Position numbers and translations under genes: made by a program
NCBI GenBank assembly: GCA_022457065.1
Contig: JAJGBQ010000005.1
Location: 3,100,001 to 3,164,000 of the forward strand
Direction of reading: 5' to 3'
Origin: Curvularia sp. ZM96
Lineage: Eukaryota > Ascomycota > Dothideomycetes > Pleosporales > Pleosporaceae
Length of the DNA stretch: 64,000 bases
Notes under the pieces: generated by a model
Seen by the model: the letters and a program-made list of their open reading frames with translations, nothing else
What the model was told of the DNA's origin: nothing
The model's database searches: none
Shown here: positions 41,061 through 52,662 of the stretch, piece after piece
How positions within the stretch are numbered: position 1 is the stretch's first letter
How the letters are laid out: every line of letters begins with the position of its first letter

Positions 41061-41744
41061 TTGTGCCACAGTCATGCTGAGACTAGCACAAGCTCCCTGT
41101 AGTTTTTCACTTTGTCTTTGCCTTCTTTTGTATATACAGCGATCATTTTCTGGTGTTCTGGGTCAATAGGACAGAAAGAGCGCAAGCTTAGGATTGGGAT
41201 GGTCCAGCGGTTTTTTTCTCAGACATGTACATGGATACTGGCGTGTTAGCATATGTTGAATAGCTATCTGATTGCAGATGCTGACAATGCATTGGTTTTG
41301 AATTAATGGTGTCTTGATCTTTGTTGAAGGGTGATGAGTGCATGAGGAGAGAAAGAGATAACGTATGCAGAAAGTGTGAAGTGAGGAAAAGGGAAAGGAA
41401 GAGTAAACAGCCCAAAATACACATCGATCAGAATACAAGGCCTACACCAAACGCTATAACTACGGCAGCTGGGGAATGTGAAATGCGGACGCAGAACAAA
41501 AGCGGGAAAAACAGAACAAACGTTAGGTAGCCAGACTAAAACAAAGTAGGTGTGAAGAAAGTGGGCTGCACGCGCACAGAAAAAGACGAGTAGGAAAAGG
41601 AAAGGAAAAAAGGGGTGCAGGGAGAAGAAAAAACAACGACTGCTTGACGAGACAGCATAGGGTCTCGTGTTACTATGCGTTTTTTCCAAGGTCAAGAGAC
41701 TTTTACATGTTAGTTCCACAACGAATGATGGATAACAATGCACA

Positions 41745-41791
<47 letters not shown>

Positions 41792-42274
41792 TACACGTAC
41801 GCATACACACACTCACAGTCAACCAGGCAAAAAAACCCGCCAAGATGGGGAATCAAGTCGCTTGCTATCAACTCAACACCACGACGACCAACGACAACAA
41901 AAGGAACAAAACAGAAGAAAAAAACAGACACCAGTTCGAGCTCCAACACTAGATGAGCGTTGTGTGTAGTTTTTGTACAAATCTTTGCATTGTACAAAGA
42001 GCGAGTGCAAGAGTGCGAGAAACGACAGAAAGCCCAGCAGCAGACAAACACACAAAACACCCGCCGGTTTGGTTTAAGAAAGAGGTTTAGCCGTGGATTA
42101 GGAGATTATAAGGCGAATAGGATGACAGGAAGGAAACACCCGGGTATATGCAGGAAGAGGAGCCAGAGCAGATGGTAGTAGTAGGAGAGCGCATGCAGTC
42201 GTACAAGAATGGAAGCGGGATTGCGAGGTTTGAGGGTTTGGGGGGAGAGGGGACAATGCAAAGCCCCATGTCGC
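41061..42274. other. Convergent 3' region with microsatellite
   Basis: 1.2 kb between the homeobox stop and the ARF6 stop (convergent). AG/purine-rich tracts (about 41325-41640), a (CA)21 repeat, and many short frames without family features. Confidence 0.6.
41746..41787. repeat. (CA)21 microsatellite
   Basis: 42 uninterrupted bases of CA/AC repeat, followed by TACATACACGTACGCATACACAC-type imperfect repeats. Likely polymorphic in length. Confidence 0.95.
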
Positions 42275-43145
42275 CTACTTGGAGCCCGGTGGTAGCTTGA
42301 CGTTGTTGGAGAGCCATGCCTGAGTGATTGTTAGCAATGCGATGATATCAACCAGGCGGATGAAAAATTACCAGTCCCTCAAAGATACCCTCTCCTGTTG
42401 TCGCGCAGCTGGGCTCAACCTTCCATACGTGGTCCTTTGCAATCTTGTCTAATTGCAGCAAGTCGGATACTTCCTTGGGTCGCATAGCTGTGCCAAACAT
42501 TAGCCATTTACTTTCTGCTGGTATGAGATTTCCATGTACTCACCTCCGCTCAAATCCTGCTTGTTGGCGAACACGAGCAACAGGGCGTCCTTCATTTCCC
42601 TGTCCTGGATGATCCTAGTGAGTTCCGTCTTTGCCTCCTCGATACGGGCGCGGTCGTTTGAGTCGATGACGAAGATCAATCCTTGGGTTCCTATGGCATC
42701 ATGTCAGCATGCTTTCATGTGTACGTGTGTCGTCAAGGGTACAATCGAGGTAGAGAGAAACATGCGCAGCGGGTGTAGTCGCGTGCGCGCATGTTGACTC
42801 GCCTACCCGGACCCGTCCTCGTGGTGTGCCAACATACCGGAGAAGTAATGCCTCCACAGCGGGCGGATCTTGTCTTGGCCACCGACATCCCAGACGTTGA
42901 ACTTGGTGTTCTTGTATGTGACGGTCTCGACGTTGAAGCCGACAGTAGGGATGGTGGTGACATCTTGGTCAAGCTTGAGCTTGTAGAGGATGGCTGCAGG
43001 GGTCTCGTCAGCCATGTGCGAGGAGATAGAGGGAGGGAATTGGGCACATACTCGTCTTTCCGGCGGCATCGAGGCCCAGCATCAACAAGCGCATCTCCTT
43101 GGATCCGAAGATCTTGGCCATGGCCTTGGATATGGACGCGCCCAT
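42275..43145 (-). CDS. ARF6: ADP-ribosylation factor, Arf6 type
   Basis: Arf6-class GTPases act at the plasma membrane and endosomes in traffic and polarity. Inferred exons 43145-43052, 42993-42838, 42690-42544, 42487-42372, 42319-42275 encode 185 residues. Gly2 is present for N-myristoylation. The P-loop GLDAAGKT, the switch-II motif WDVGGQDK, and NKQD are all intact. The N-terminus reads MGASISKAMAKIFGSKEMRLLM, whose FGSKEMR fits Arf6 better than Arf1; this class call is from memory. The C-terminus ends VKLPPGSK. The first donor, splitting the P-loop codon after GKT, and the remaining four all agree in phase. Confidence 0.94.
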
Positions 43146-44417
43146 GGTGGCTGTCGGCACTAGAAAGGCAGTGCGGGGAGGGGGTTCGTAAGAGGGTGCT
43201 TGACCAGACGGAGGATGGCGCGGTGGTCTCGGCAATAGCTGCTGAGGAGAAGCGGATACGGGAAGGGTGCTGGCGATGGCGTCGGCTGGGTGGTCTGGGG
43301 TGGAAGAGGCGATGGGTTGAGGAGTGGGAGAAGATGGGCGGGTGCGGAGCAGAAGATAGGGAGGAGAGGGGGAGCAGCGGCAGCAACAGCAGCGGGCCCA
43401 GCAAAAGCAGAGTCTGTATAGTGTCGCGTTGTGGACGCGGGCCTCAGTCCCTAAAATGAAGGTTTCAAGCCAGTCAGGAGTGAAACCAAAGCCGGGCAAG
43501 TCGCAGATCCCAGAGCCTCCAGCCGACGAAACATCCGTGCGCGCCCAACGGCCTTGCTCTTGACAGGCCCGTCCGTCCATCTTCAGCGCACCACCGTCGC
43601 CAATGCCGCTGCTTGTGGGCATGCGAAGCCTCCGCCGTGCTCCCAAAGCGGAAAAAGGGGTCGTCGCATGCCGTTGTTTGGTTGCGCCATCTGTGTACTC
43701 GACCCTCTGTGGGGGGTTCCTCTGTGGCCAGTGCCGGCTGATGCAGGTACGCGGCGCTACTCTCCCTGCTCCTGAGATTATACCACCATATAATAATCCT
43801 CCTACCAAACCATACCTCGCCAACACCGCCAGTCAAGACCTGTCCTTTGCACCGAGCCCGAGCCCCGCAGGCGGGCTGTTCGCCTTGGACGCGTGGAGCA
43901 CCCGCTGTCGTCGCAACATCTTTTGCCGCCTCGGTGGCACACGCGGGCCTCTTTTTTCTTCTACCCTCGCTAGAGCATCCCGTCCCGCTGCCCAAGTGGA
44001 TGCCTGATATCATCATGTGCTGCACAGCGCTGGAACTGTATCCGAAAAGGCTCAATGACCGACGCTGAGGCATTACTGCATCCGATCTAACCCTGGAGCT
44101 AACCTCCCTAGCTCTACACTAAACCGCGAGGCGCTGCTGTAATACCGTCTACTCGACGGCAAGGCGTTGCAATTCAACACGTACAATTACTATTCCTCAC
44201 ATGAGCCAATCAGGACACCACCCCTGCCTCGGAAGCTGCCTGGATTCCACAAAAAACAGCAATCAACTGCGAGAGTAAAGATAAGCAAACATTCTTGCGG
44301 CTCATCCGTTTGTTGTGTCGTGGGTATCGTGTTGCTGAAAACCATTATGCATCGCCAAAGCCTAACCCCACTATCCCTACTAACAAGGCCCATTGTTCCT
44401 CAAGCATTCTTTTCTCT
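43146..44417. other. Intergenic, tandem (ARF6 5' / carrier 3')
   Basis: 1.27 kb, GC-rich in its left half. Frames on both strands (43474-44073 minus, 43603-44007 plus) lack family features and overlap each other. Probably the ARF6 upstream region. Confidence 0.5.
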
Positions 44418-45485
44418 TCACTCTGGCAAGCTCCTCATCACACCCTCGAATGCCACCAGCGCCATGGCATTGGCGGGAAAGGCCCGTAAAAAGCATGGCA
44501 CAAACCCACGCCAGTATCCCCTCCAACCCCCTTCTTTGTACACCGCTTGAGCGGCATCTCTCCACCGTGGAAACTTCCGCTCGTCAAGGGAATCTGTCAT
44601 AATCCGCTGTTTGATCACGTCGCTGGGGTAACTCGTCAACCAGAATATCTGTGCCGAAAGACCACCTGCCCAGAAATTGACCGCCGGTGCCGACAGATTC
44701 GTGTGTCTCTGCAATTGTCTTGTGAACAAGTCGTACGTCCCCCACCAGAAACAGAAGAAGGTGCGAAACAGCAGCGTCGCGCCTAGGCCATGATACACGC
44801 CCTTTACGCCATGGCCTTTGTATATCTTCTTCAAACAGTCAATTGGCCCAGAATATAGACGCGCTGTCTTATCTGCCGCATACTGGACTTGCAGACGAGC
44901 TTTGATATGCTCGACCGGCGCTGCAACAAAAGACACGGTCCATCCTGCCATTGTACCTGCTAAGCCATGGCCATATGTGGGGAGTTTGCCTTGCTGTTCG
45001 CCAAATCGGACGGAAGAGAGAGGGTTGAAGACCCGATCATTGAGCACGCGGCGGTATACACTGAGAGACCCTAGCATGCTTTACCCAGTTAGCACAGCAT
45101 CAAGGTCGAGGTGAAGAGCGCCGTACATCGAGTCCATAAACATCCACCCCACCAACGGCGGCGTAGCACCCTTGTACAAGCCTGTGAAGCCCTCCTTCCT
45201 TAATGTCTGCATCAGACAATCTACTGGACCTCGGAAATGTGATTTCTCCGTGGTTTGCAGACGCACTTTGACCGTGTCGAATGGGTGGCCGACTATCTTC
45301 CGTTAGATAAGGACTCGAAAGCGACACATGTTCCTCGTCACACCTGAGAGCTTTGCAATGCCACTGAAGACACCAGCAACAAAACCACGGTAATGTTTGG
45401 GCGACTTTTGAGGCTCGTCCGAAGTCGCAATGAGAGCAGTCGCTGCAGGCTTCATATCGGCGGGTTTCAGGGCTGTGGTAGCCAT
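44418..45485 (-). CDS. Mitochondrial carrier family (SLC25) protein
   Basis: Inferred exons 45485-45344, 45292-45127, 45078-44418 encode 322 residues. The three-fold carrier pattern is visible: HPFDTVKVRLQTTEKSHFRG (first PX[DE]xx[KR]), APVEHIKARLQVQY (second, with P-V-E-H-I-K), and YPSDVIKQRIMTD (third). Six membrane helices follow from these repeats. GATPPLVGWMFMDSIMLGSL is shared with the amino-acid/carnitine-type carriers I recall, but the substrate cannot be fixed from the sequence; glycine, ornithine and carnitine carriers are possible. The N-terminus (about 45 residues) is polar and short. The acceptor at 45079 (GTAAAG) is weak but supported by phase. Confidence 0.92.
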
Positions 45486-45923
45486 TGTCGCGTCGCTGTT
45501 GTCCAGTGCAATGTAGGAATCATGCCTCAAAAGACAGAGCCAAGAGTAGGTGTCAAGAGTAAGAATTCGATGACCCTGACATGTGCACACGTTCGTCCCA
45601 TGCCTGGTGCAGCGCGTCGGTAGCCTGCAGTCGGAAATGCACAAGCCTCCGCGATAGTACACATGTGGTGACGATCTTGAGAGGGACCGGAGATCGGCTG
45701 CGGTCGGACCGTTGTGCGATTCCAAGGGTCCCGAGCTACCCAAATTGGTACGATCGTTACTACTTCGATTAGCGGCTCTTACGCCCCTCCAAACAAAAGT
45801 TCCGCCCATAAACAGGTCCAAGATGGCGCAATTCGATCTGTGCAACAAGCACCGATTCTTTCTACTCCTCCTTCACACCTCGCGCCCGCTACCTTGACGC
45901 GTCCAGAGGCACATATATCCACG
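45486..45923. other. Divergent intergenic region carrier / GT8
   Basis: 438 bp between divergent starts. No gene seen. Confidence 0.55.
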
Positions 45924-46965
45924 ATGCAGAACGCGACCGAAACTCCGGCTGATATAAAGTCGAAGAAAGGTATCCAAACCACGTCTTGATCTGGGATTAC
46001 TAAAGCCAACATATCCCAGTATGGACGACCTTAATAACAAATACGGCCTACCTCACCGGTCTCCTCACCCTCGACTACAGCTTGAAGAAGCACGGCTCTA
46101 AATACCCGCTCGTCGCACTATATACCGATACCTTCCCCGCCGAAGGCCACAAGGCTCTCGATGAGCGCGGCATTCCCAAGCAACATGTCAAGTACTTGTT
46201 GCCCACTGTCAAGAAGGACTTTACCAACGACCCGCGCTTCTACGACTGCTGGAGCAAGCTCACACCATTCTCTCTAGAAGAGTATGACCGGGTAGTCCAG
46301 CTCGACAGTGACATGCTAGTGCTGAAGAATATGGATGAGCTCATGGACCTGGAACTGGATCCACCGAGCGCAGGTGGTAAGGGTGACCGGGTCTTCGCCG
46401 CGAGCCATGCCTGCGTATGCAATCCGCTCAAGAAGCCCCATTACCCCAAGGACTGGTAAACATTCCCCCACCTCTCTTCACAAAACTTAGAACTCACATC
46501 AGAACCAGGATCCCTGAAAACTGCGCATTCACTTCGCAACACAGCGACCCCGAAACCGCACAGAAAACTGGTGCCCCTCCTACCGCCGGCCTTAGCATGC
46601 CCAACGGCGGCCTGCAAGTCGTAAACCCTTCCATGGCTACGTACGATCTCATTCTAAAGCAACTGGCCAACGAAACATCCATGTCATACGATTTCGCTGA
46701 CCAGTCGCTTCTCGGCGATCTCTTCAACGGCCGCTGGGTCACGTTGCCATACACCTACAATGCGCTTAAGACATTGAGGTCAAAGGGCGTGCACGACGCT
46801 ATATGGAGGGATGAGGAAGTCAAGAATGTACACTATATCCTAAGCCCTAAACCATGGGATGAGGCGCCTGGAAAGTGCACTTGGGAGATACATGAGTGGT
46901 GGTGGACTGTCGATAACGAGAGGCGTGCGGCAGAGAAGAGCAAGGGTATCGACGATGGTTTTTAA
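45924..46965 (+). CDS. Glycosyltransferase family 8 (glycogenin-like)
   Basis: Inferred exons 45924-45969, 46020-46455, 46509-46965 encode 312 residues. VWTTLITNTAYLTGLLTLDYSL begins the Rossmann-like fold; the metal-binding DxD is in VVQLDSDMLVLKNMDELMDL; FNGRWVTLPYTYNALKTLR and VKNVHYILSPKPWDE match the fungal GT8 pattern. No signal peptide or membrane anchor, so it is probably cytosolic. Glycogenin has a self-glucosylating Tyr; I see none obvious in the right place, so galactinol/galacturonosyl-type or a fungal sugar-nucleotide transferase remains open. Exon 1 has only 15 codons; the first acceptor and phase agree. Confidence 0.9.
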
Positions 46966-47159
46966 TGGATAGAGTGGCGTATGAAGGTGTGAGGGGGCGT
47001 GTAGGCGTTTGGGGATTGCCAATGGAATCCCAAGGCAGTGGTGTGTTTTCAGAGATACCTGAGAGATAGCAATGTACCCTTAAAGCTGGGCTATGACATG
47101 GCATTTCATCAGTCGTTCCCTCGCTTCATATCAAAGTCGTGTTGCATCAACAACCGCCT

Positions 47160-48726
47160 TTACAGCTTGCCCTTGTCATCCTCAAGCTCACAGAACGCCT
47201 TGAACGTCACCAGACCCTCTGCGCCTTCTTCTTCTCCAGCATCAACATCACTCTTGATGACAACCTCAGCCGTGGCTCCAACAAAGTAAACAAATCCCTC
47301 CTGCAGCTCCTCCTCCTTGGGCCCAACGCTAATCGTTCCCTTACCCTTTGTACAAAGGATAATGCTCGGCCCATCAATCGGATCAAACGTAGCTTTCGCG
47401 CCCGTCCGATTAAGCGCCGTGCGCACAACCGCAAACTCTGGAATCGGAGGGTTATACAGCATGTTGCTCGAGTTGGAGCTGTACGCCGGCGCATTGAGTC
47501 TCACACGCGAGTAGTCCTTCGGCTCCATCTTCTGCTCGCTAATTGGGGCGTAGCTGTACGTTAGCATCTTAGTGAGATTGTCGACGTCCTTGAACTTGGG
47601 CGTGAAGCCCGCGCGCACTACGTTGTCGGAACTGGCCATGCACTCGATGATGTCGCCGGAGAGGTAGGCGTGGATGTCGTCGGCCTTGAGAAACATGGCT
47701 TCGCCGACGTTGAGCTTGACGTAGTTGAGGAAGAATTGCACAAAGAGGCCAATGTCGCCAGGGAATTGGGAGTCGAGGCGGACGACGAGGTCGGCGAGCT
47801 CCTTGCCGGTGTTGGATGGTGGACCGCCTCCAGCGAAGTTTTCACCTTCTGACTTTGCTGCTTCGATAAGTTCCTTGCTTGCTGAGGCTAGGGCTTCCTT
47901 GTCTGTGTTCATGAGTTTTGTGAATGCTGACTGAAGAGCTTTCTTGTTTGCTTGCACATCTTCTTCCTTGTCTGATGTTTCTTTGCCCTTTATTGTCTCC
48001 TCGAACTTGGCCGCTTCTTCTTCGCCAACGAGTTTGCGTAGGGAGGGTACGGTCTTGAGGAAGTGTGCTATCTCAGCGAGAGGGCGGAAGCCGCATAGTC
48101 CGTCAAAAGGTGTGACCGCAATGGTCATCTCAGGTTTGTGGTTGTCATCTGATTTGTAGAATCAGCATCAGATCAGGCTACTTGTGGGAAGACCCACCTG
48201 GGTAGTTCTTGGGATCATTTGCATGCAGCTGCTCGGCGAGCTTCTTGTTTGGATGCGCTTGGATGCTCAAGGCCTTGTTTATGGACAGGACCTTGAACAA
48301 GAACGGTAGCTTGTTCGCGTATCGCTCGGCAATATCTGTGGAGAGAAGCGCCTGGTTCTCTTGGACGAGATCTAGGAGGGTTCGCTTGGTCTCGAGGTCC
48401 TTTGAGGGAAGCGAAGGGTGTGTGCCCATCCATAGCTGTCATGGTGAGCTACGTGCTGATGACAACAGCTGATGAATTGCATACCTCAGCATACGGCTTC
48501 TCTTCTTCGATCGAGAAGTCTGAAGCCGTCGCAGCGTGGAATTTAGCAGCAGCCGAGTCTTTACCGACTTTCCCTGGGTTGTTTCAGCATGCCGCTGGAG
48601 TTACGATGCGGGGCTGCGTACCCCAGTCATAGCTGTTCACGCCTGCAAGCTCGTCAATTCATGTTTGTTCTTGGCGCTGTAGACCGTCGGCTTACCGCAT
48701 TCCAATCTGATAAGAGGGTTCCGCAT
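47160..48726 (-). CDS. PMI40: Mannose-6-phosphate isomerase (type I)
   Basis: Phosphomannose isomerase interconverts fructose-6-phosphate and mannose-6-phosphate, feeding GDP-mannose for cell wall and glycosylation. Inferred exons 48726-48696, 48642-48485, 48435-48198, 48148-47160 encode 471 residues. The type I zinc sites are visible: LSIQAHPNKKLA (Gln, His), KPEMTIAVTPFDGLCGF (Glu), and the later active-site Arg in YLSGDIIECMASSDNVVRAGFTPK. The N-terminal LECGVNSYDWGTQPRIV is typical. A Lys/Glu-rich insert (about 205-245) lies in a region that varies among fungi. Four exons agree in phase. The stop is 195 bp from that of the GT8 gene (convergent). Confidence 0.95.
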
Positions 48727-49050
48727 TTTGGTATTGTCTTGTGACTTGTGTCAATGTGGTGAGAGAAAACGGTATGTGGTGACGGAGCTGTGGCGGGCCC
48801 ACTGTACCGCTATTGGCGCCCTCCAACCACCGTGACAAGGCTGTCGGATTAAGCTCATGGAGACCCTACCCCTCTTCCGTCGCTAGCGCGGCTCCTACCC
48901 TGAATCTCAATCGACTACACGTGCTCTCGTCTGCGTTTCCCGCCGTCACTCTTCTTTCACAAAGCCACACCGCTTCCACATGACCTGCCTGCAACGCGTC
49001 CGGTAACACAGAAAGAGCTGGGGAGCTGGCGGAAAACAACTTCCGTCAAC
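48727..49050. other. Divergent intergenic region PMI / SGF29
   Basis: 324 bp between two start codons. No gene seen. Confidence 0.5.
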
Positions 49051-50769
49051 ATGGCTGCTCGAAGCAGGCCCCGCGGCCAACTCAAGGAGGAGTTCGACGA
49101 GGAGAGGGTGATTTGGAACTCGATTAAGTCTGACGGCCGAAGGGTCGACCAGCTCATGGTATGTAATATTTCAATCAAAGCATCCTCAGTGTTCTCGTTG
49201 ACTAGCTCCCGTCTCCATTTACAACGCGCCATGTAACACGCAAGTTGTGCGACTTTGGAGAGTCTACAGCTATGCTCAGCCCGCGATCTTGCATTGCAGG
49301 CTCGTAGTCAGATAAAAGAAATATGCATGGTAGAAACTTCAGGGCGCAGCGAAATTATACCGACCGAATGGCCATGAGACGGGAGGCTCCAAGGCTTGAT
49401 CGTTCACGCTTCCGTTTGCCGCGTTGCCCTCTACTAACGCGTCATAGAAAGAATCAGATCTTCTCCAGGAAAAGATCCTCGCACTTCAAGCAGAGCAAGC
49501 CGCTCGCACAGGTGTGTCAGACCAGCTGGCGCGGCGGCACCAGTGCTAACTTGAGTAGAACGTGGAGAGGAACGCTCAGCCCGTATCGACGATGATTTGG
49601 AGGACCTTCTTCGCGACAACATCCGCAAGGTTGAAGAGGTACAGGCCCTCCTCCAACCCATTGAGGGCGGTAACGACGTTCACACGCAAATGACTCTCCT
49701 TGCCGCTCTGCGCAATTCCGAAGAAGCTCAGCCATCCGCTTCACGATCTACTAGCGTCGGACATGGAAAGTCTGGACGCGACCGCCAGGGCAAGCGAAAG
49801 CTAACCGACAGCATCGACGACCGCGACAGTCTGACCGCTGACAGTCCCGGAGGCCCCAGCCCTAAAGTAGTCATCAGCAGCCAGAAAGACCGACTGGTTG
49901 CCAAGTCTGGTGGTAGCAGAGCCGGATCAGTCCCTGTTGCAAGAGAGGGCAGCGTGAAGATGGAGGATGATAAGGATGATTCGGGTAAGGGTAAGATGGT
50001 TCTTCCTTCTTCCAAGCCTAAGCCCAAGATCAAATACAAGACCAAGCGTTGAGCCACACCTTCACTCCCGGCATTCATTTTAGACGGCAGACGATACCCA
50101 CTTTAACATCTTTCTTTCGGCTTGTTCGAGGTTTGTAGTCGGATAGGCAAGCTCAAAATTTCACCTCGTCTCATCTCATACTTTTCCTGTGTGCTCATGC
50201 CACCATGTACCTTTCACCCTCAGCGTCCGCTTTATAGCCGTTATCCCATGTTACTCGAGACGATTGGTGGCTGACAAATGACAGAAGCTCGACCACGCCT
50301 TACCCCACAAACCGAGGTACTCTATCGCAACAATGCAAAAAACCGATCCTCATCCTCTTCTATGTCTTTCGAGGGCGAAGGTATCCTTTGTCGCGTGACT
50401 TCGGTTATTGGCGAGGGCAAACAACGCCGCTATGAAATTATAGACGCCGACCCGGATCCTCCAACACCATCGGCACCATATCGCGCTTCGGTTAATCATC
50501 TGATCCCCATTCCACCTCAGTCTTCCAATGCAACGCTGCCTGATCTCCCCAAGGGCAGGAATGTGCTCGCCCTTTATCCAGGAACCACCACCTTTTATAA
50601 GGCTGAAGTGGTCGCTACATGGAGGCAAGCAGACGGCAGGGTTAAGAAAGAAGACGGTGGGAAAGAGGGAGACACCGTTGAGAACCTGGTGAGACTGAGA
50701 TTTGAAGGCGAGGATGAAGCAGACCGAGAGATGAGTGTGGAAAGGCGCTATGTGTTGCCTGATCGGTGA
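49051..50769 (+). CDS. SGF29: SAGA subunit Sgf29 (tandem tudor H3K4me reader)
   Basis: Sgf29 binds methylated H3K4 through a C-terminal double tudor domain and anchors the SAGA complex. Inferred exons 49051-49158, 49448-49511, 49559-49990 (end uncertain), 50285-50769; 362 residues in this model. The N-terminus is helical and acidic/basic; KESDLLQEKILALQAEQAAR and IRKVEEVQALLQPI are coiled-coil-like. The tudor part reads ILCRVTSVIGEGKQRRYEI, DADPDPPTPSAP, then NVLALYPGTTTFYKAEVV and the conserved RLRFEGEDE. Introns 1 and 3 are near 290-300 nt, much longer than most here. Donor for intron 3 could instead be at 49984|GTAAGG or 50047|GTTGAG; all give the same phase. If unspliced, the frame ends at 50052, after KYKTKR, giving a 221-residue form without the tudor. 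Confidence 0.8.
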
Positions 50770-51350
50770 GCGTCTTTGCAACGGCAATATTTTGGACCAG
50801 GCTTGCATTAGCTATGCTATAATTGGATAATACGCAGCGAAGTTTGGATGAATCTAGGTAGAGGAAGATTGGATTCGAATGATTTGCGGTCGCAGTACTG
50901 GCGACTAGTCCACACTCTGTTCCGATTTGCTTGTTCATCTTGGTCAGTCCGTTGACACTCGGATCCATCGTAGTACTATCATCCTCGAAATATTTGTTTT
51001 CATACAGCTGCAAGCCATACATAGCCCTATGGATGCACATGTACACCGCCAAGCCACTAGCGCATTTCGGTGCAAGGCCCACGCAGCCCTGTCCGTCCCC
51101 CAACGCGACGTCGCAGCGTGAATGCTCGCTTTGACCCCGCAAAACACCCCGCATACGTATCAAGCTTTTGTTCCTAGTGTCGCTTCAGTCACTAGACGTG
51201 TCTACGCGCTCGTCTCCAGGCGCTATCCTTAGTCCAATCAGACAGGTGGACATCCGCAAGCCCACCGACGCCGTCGGCCCACGCCGCACGCCAACTCAAC
51301 CGATAACTGCACCGGTCTGACCGCCCTTCACGCGCACGTCTGACTTCGTC
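50770..51350. other. Intergenic, tandem
   Basis: 581 bp between SGF29 stop and the next start. No supported gene. Confidence 0.5.
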
Positions 51351-52233
51351 ATGAACAACTATTCCTTCCTTGAGTCTTCACAGCAACAGGCGCAGCAACA
51401 GCAACAGCAACATAACCAATCGCGTCCACCACCTTCGCCCTCACACTCCCAGGTTGGCAGCATAGCAGGATCGCAAGTTAACGGCGGCGGCCAAAACGGT
51501 ATTCCAATGGTAAACGGACTGCCGAGCGGGGGTCAGCAGACGGACATGAACCATCTGTGGGCCGTGGTTCAGCAACTGAGCCAGCTGTTAGAAGAGAACA
51601 AGGCGCAGACAAGAGGTATTGTGGAAGGAGTCGCTGCGATACAAGGGAGAGCTGCCTTGGAAGATGGTGGAGAGGTTGGTGGCGGCGGCGCAGGTCCGAG
51701 AGGAAACGGCGTAAGCATGAGGGAAGTGAATGGGGAGATCAATGGTACGTTCCTTGCCAATTGACAGTTGACAAGACATTAGACTAACGTTCCTTACAGC
51801 AGCGACCCAGGCCCATCTCCAAAGTCAGCTCACAGCTGCCCAATCAACTATCGCATCACTCACCGCAACGAATTCATCGCTCTCCGCCCTTCTCACAGAT
51901 TACGAGTCCGCTTTGGCCCTGCTACTCGATAAGTTGCGTCCATATGCTTATTCGCAAACATCATCCATTCTCGCACTTCACAAGCACTACCAGACACTCC
52001 TTGAGCAGGAGCGCGCAACATCCATGGGTCTGAGGATTGAGCATGCAGAATGGCAGGCAGGACTGAGTCGCGTAGCAGAAAATGCCAGAAACGCATTGCG
52101 AGCGCAAGGCGAGGTCGAAGAAAGCTTACGTGGACGATGCAAAGAACTTGGAGAAGAGAACCGTGTTCTGAGGCGCATGGTCGGCTGGGAAAAGAGAGAA
52201 GACAGCGACGATGAGGACGAGGATAACGTATAA
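51351..52233 (+). CDS. Coiled-coil hypothetical protein
   Basis: Inferred exons 51351-51744 and 51800-52233 encode 275 residues. The N-terminus is Gln-rich, with a CAG/CAA run near 51380-51415 (AQQQQQQH), then a Gly/Ser/Asn-rich stretch. A coiled coil (about 80-105, WAVVQQLSQLLEENKAQTRG) and a long heptad-like coil (AHLQSQLTAAQSTIASLTATNSS onward; then SLRGRCKELGEENRVLRRMV) make up most of the rest. The C-terminus is acidic (REDSDDEDEDNV). No catalytic motif is seen. Proteins with this order exist in many fungi as I recall, some linked to vesicle or kinetochore scaffolds, but I cannot assign this one. Confidence 0.8.
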
Positions 52234-52662
52234 GGTGGTGGAAGGGTGGGCGTTTGTTCTGTCAGTTGGCAGGTTTTGTGCATAGCGACGGCGTTGGGGC
52301 ACGGAATCTTATATCCATGAGTCTCTGGTTTCTTCAGTGGACTACGAGTATATTGGAACCGCGATGTTTTCGTACGATGTGTGCTGTAAGTTATTTCATC
52401 AGAGCATTCGGTCATATCTTAAGGGGTAAGAGTTGGGATGATTACGGTATTGCACCCTTGGCTGGTCTAGCATATTCATACTCTGTATCTAGGATTCTAT
52501 TGTAAAAAAAATTCCGGAAAATATGCTTTTTATCTGGCAGGGTTCTTTGAAATACATATTTTGTCTATCCCGACGTGTTCGATGCCATGCTAATTCCTTC
52601 CTCTATTCATGCAGTAAAAGGCAATGCATGATACCCACAGGCTTTGATCTGTACTATTGTAC
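52234..52662. other. Convergent 3' intergenic region
   Basis: 429 bp AT-richer, no gene. Confidence 0.5.

Noticed and set aside
43474..44073. Overlapping frames on both strands upstream of ARF6
   Set aside because: GC-rich noncoding sequence often stays open by chance; no motif, no splice-supported extension.
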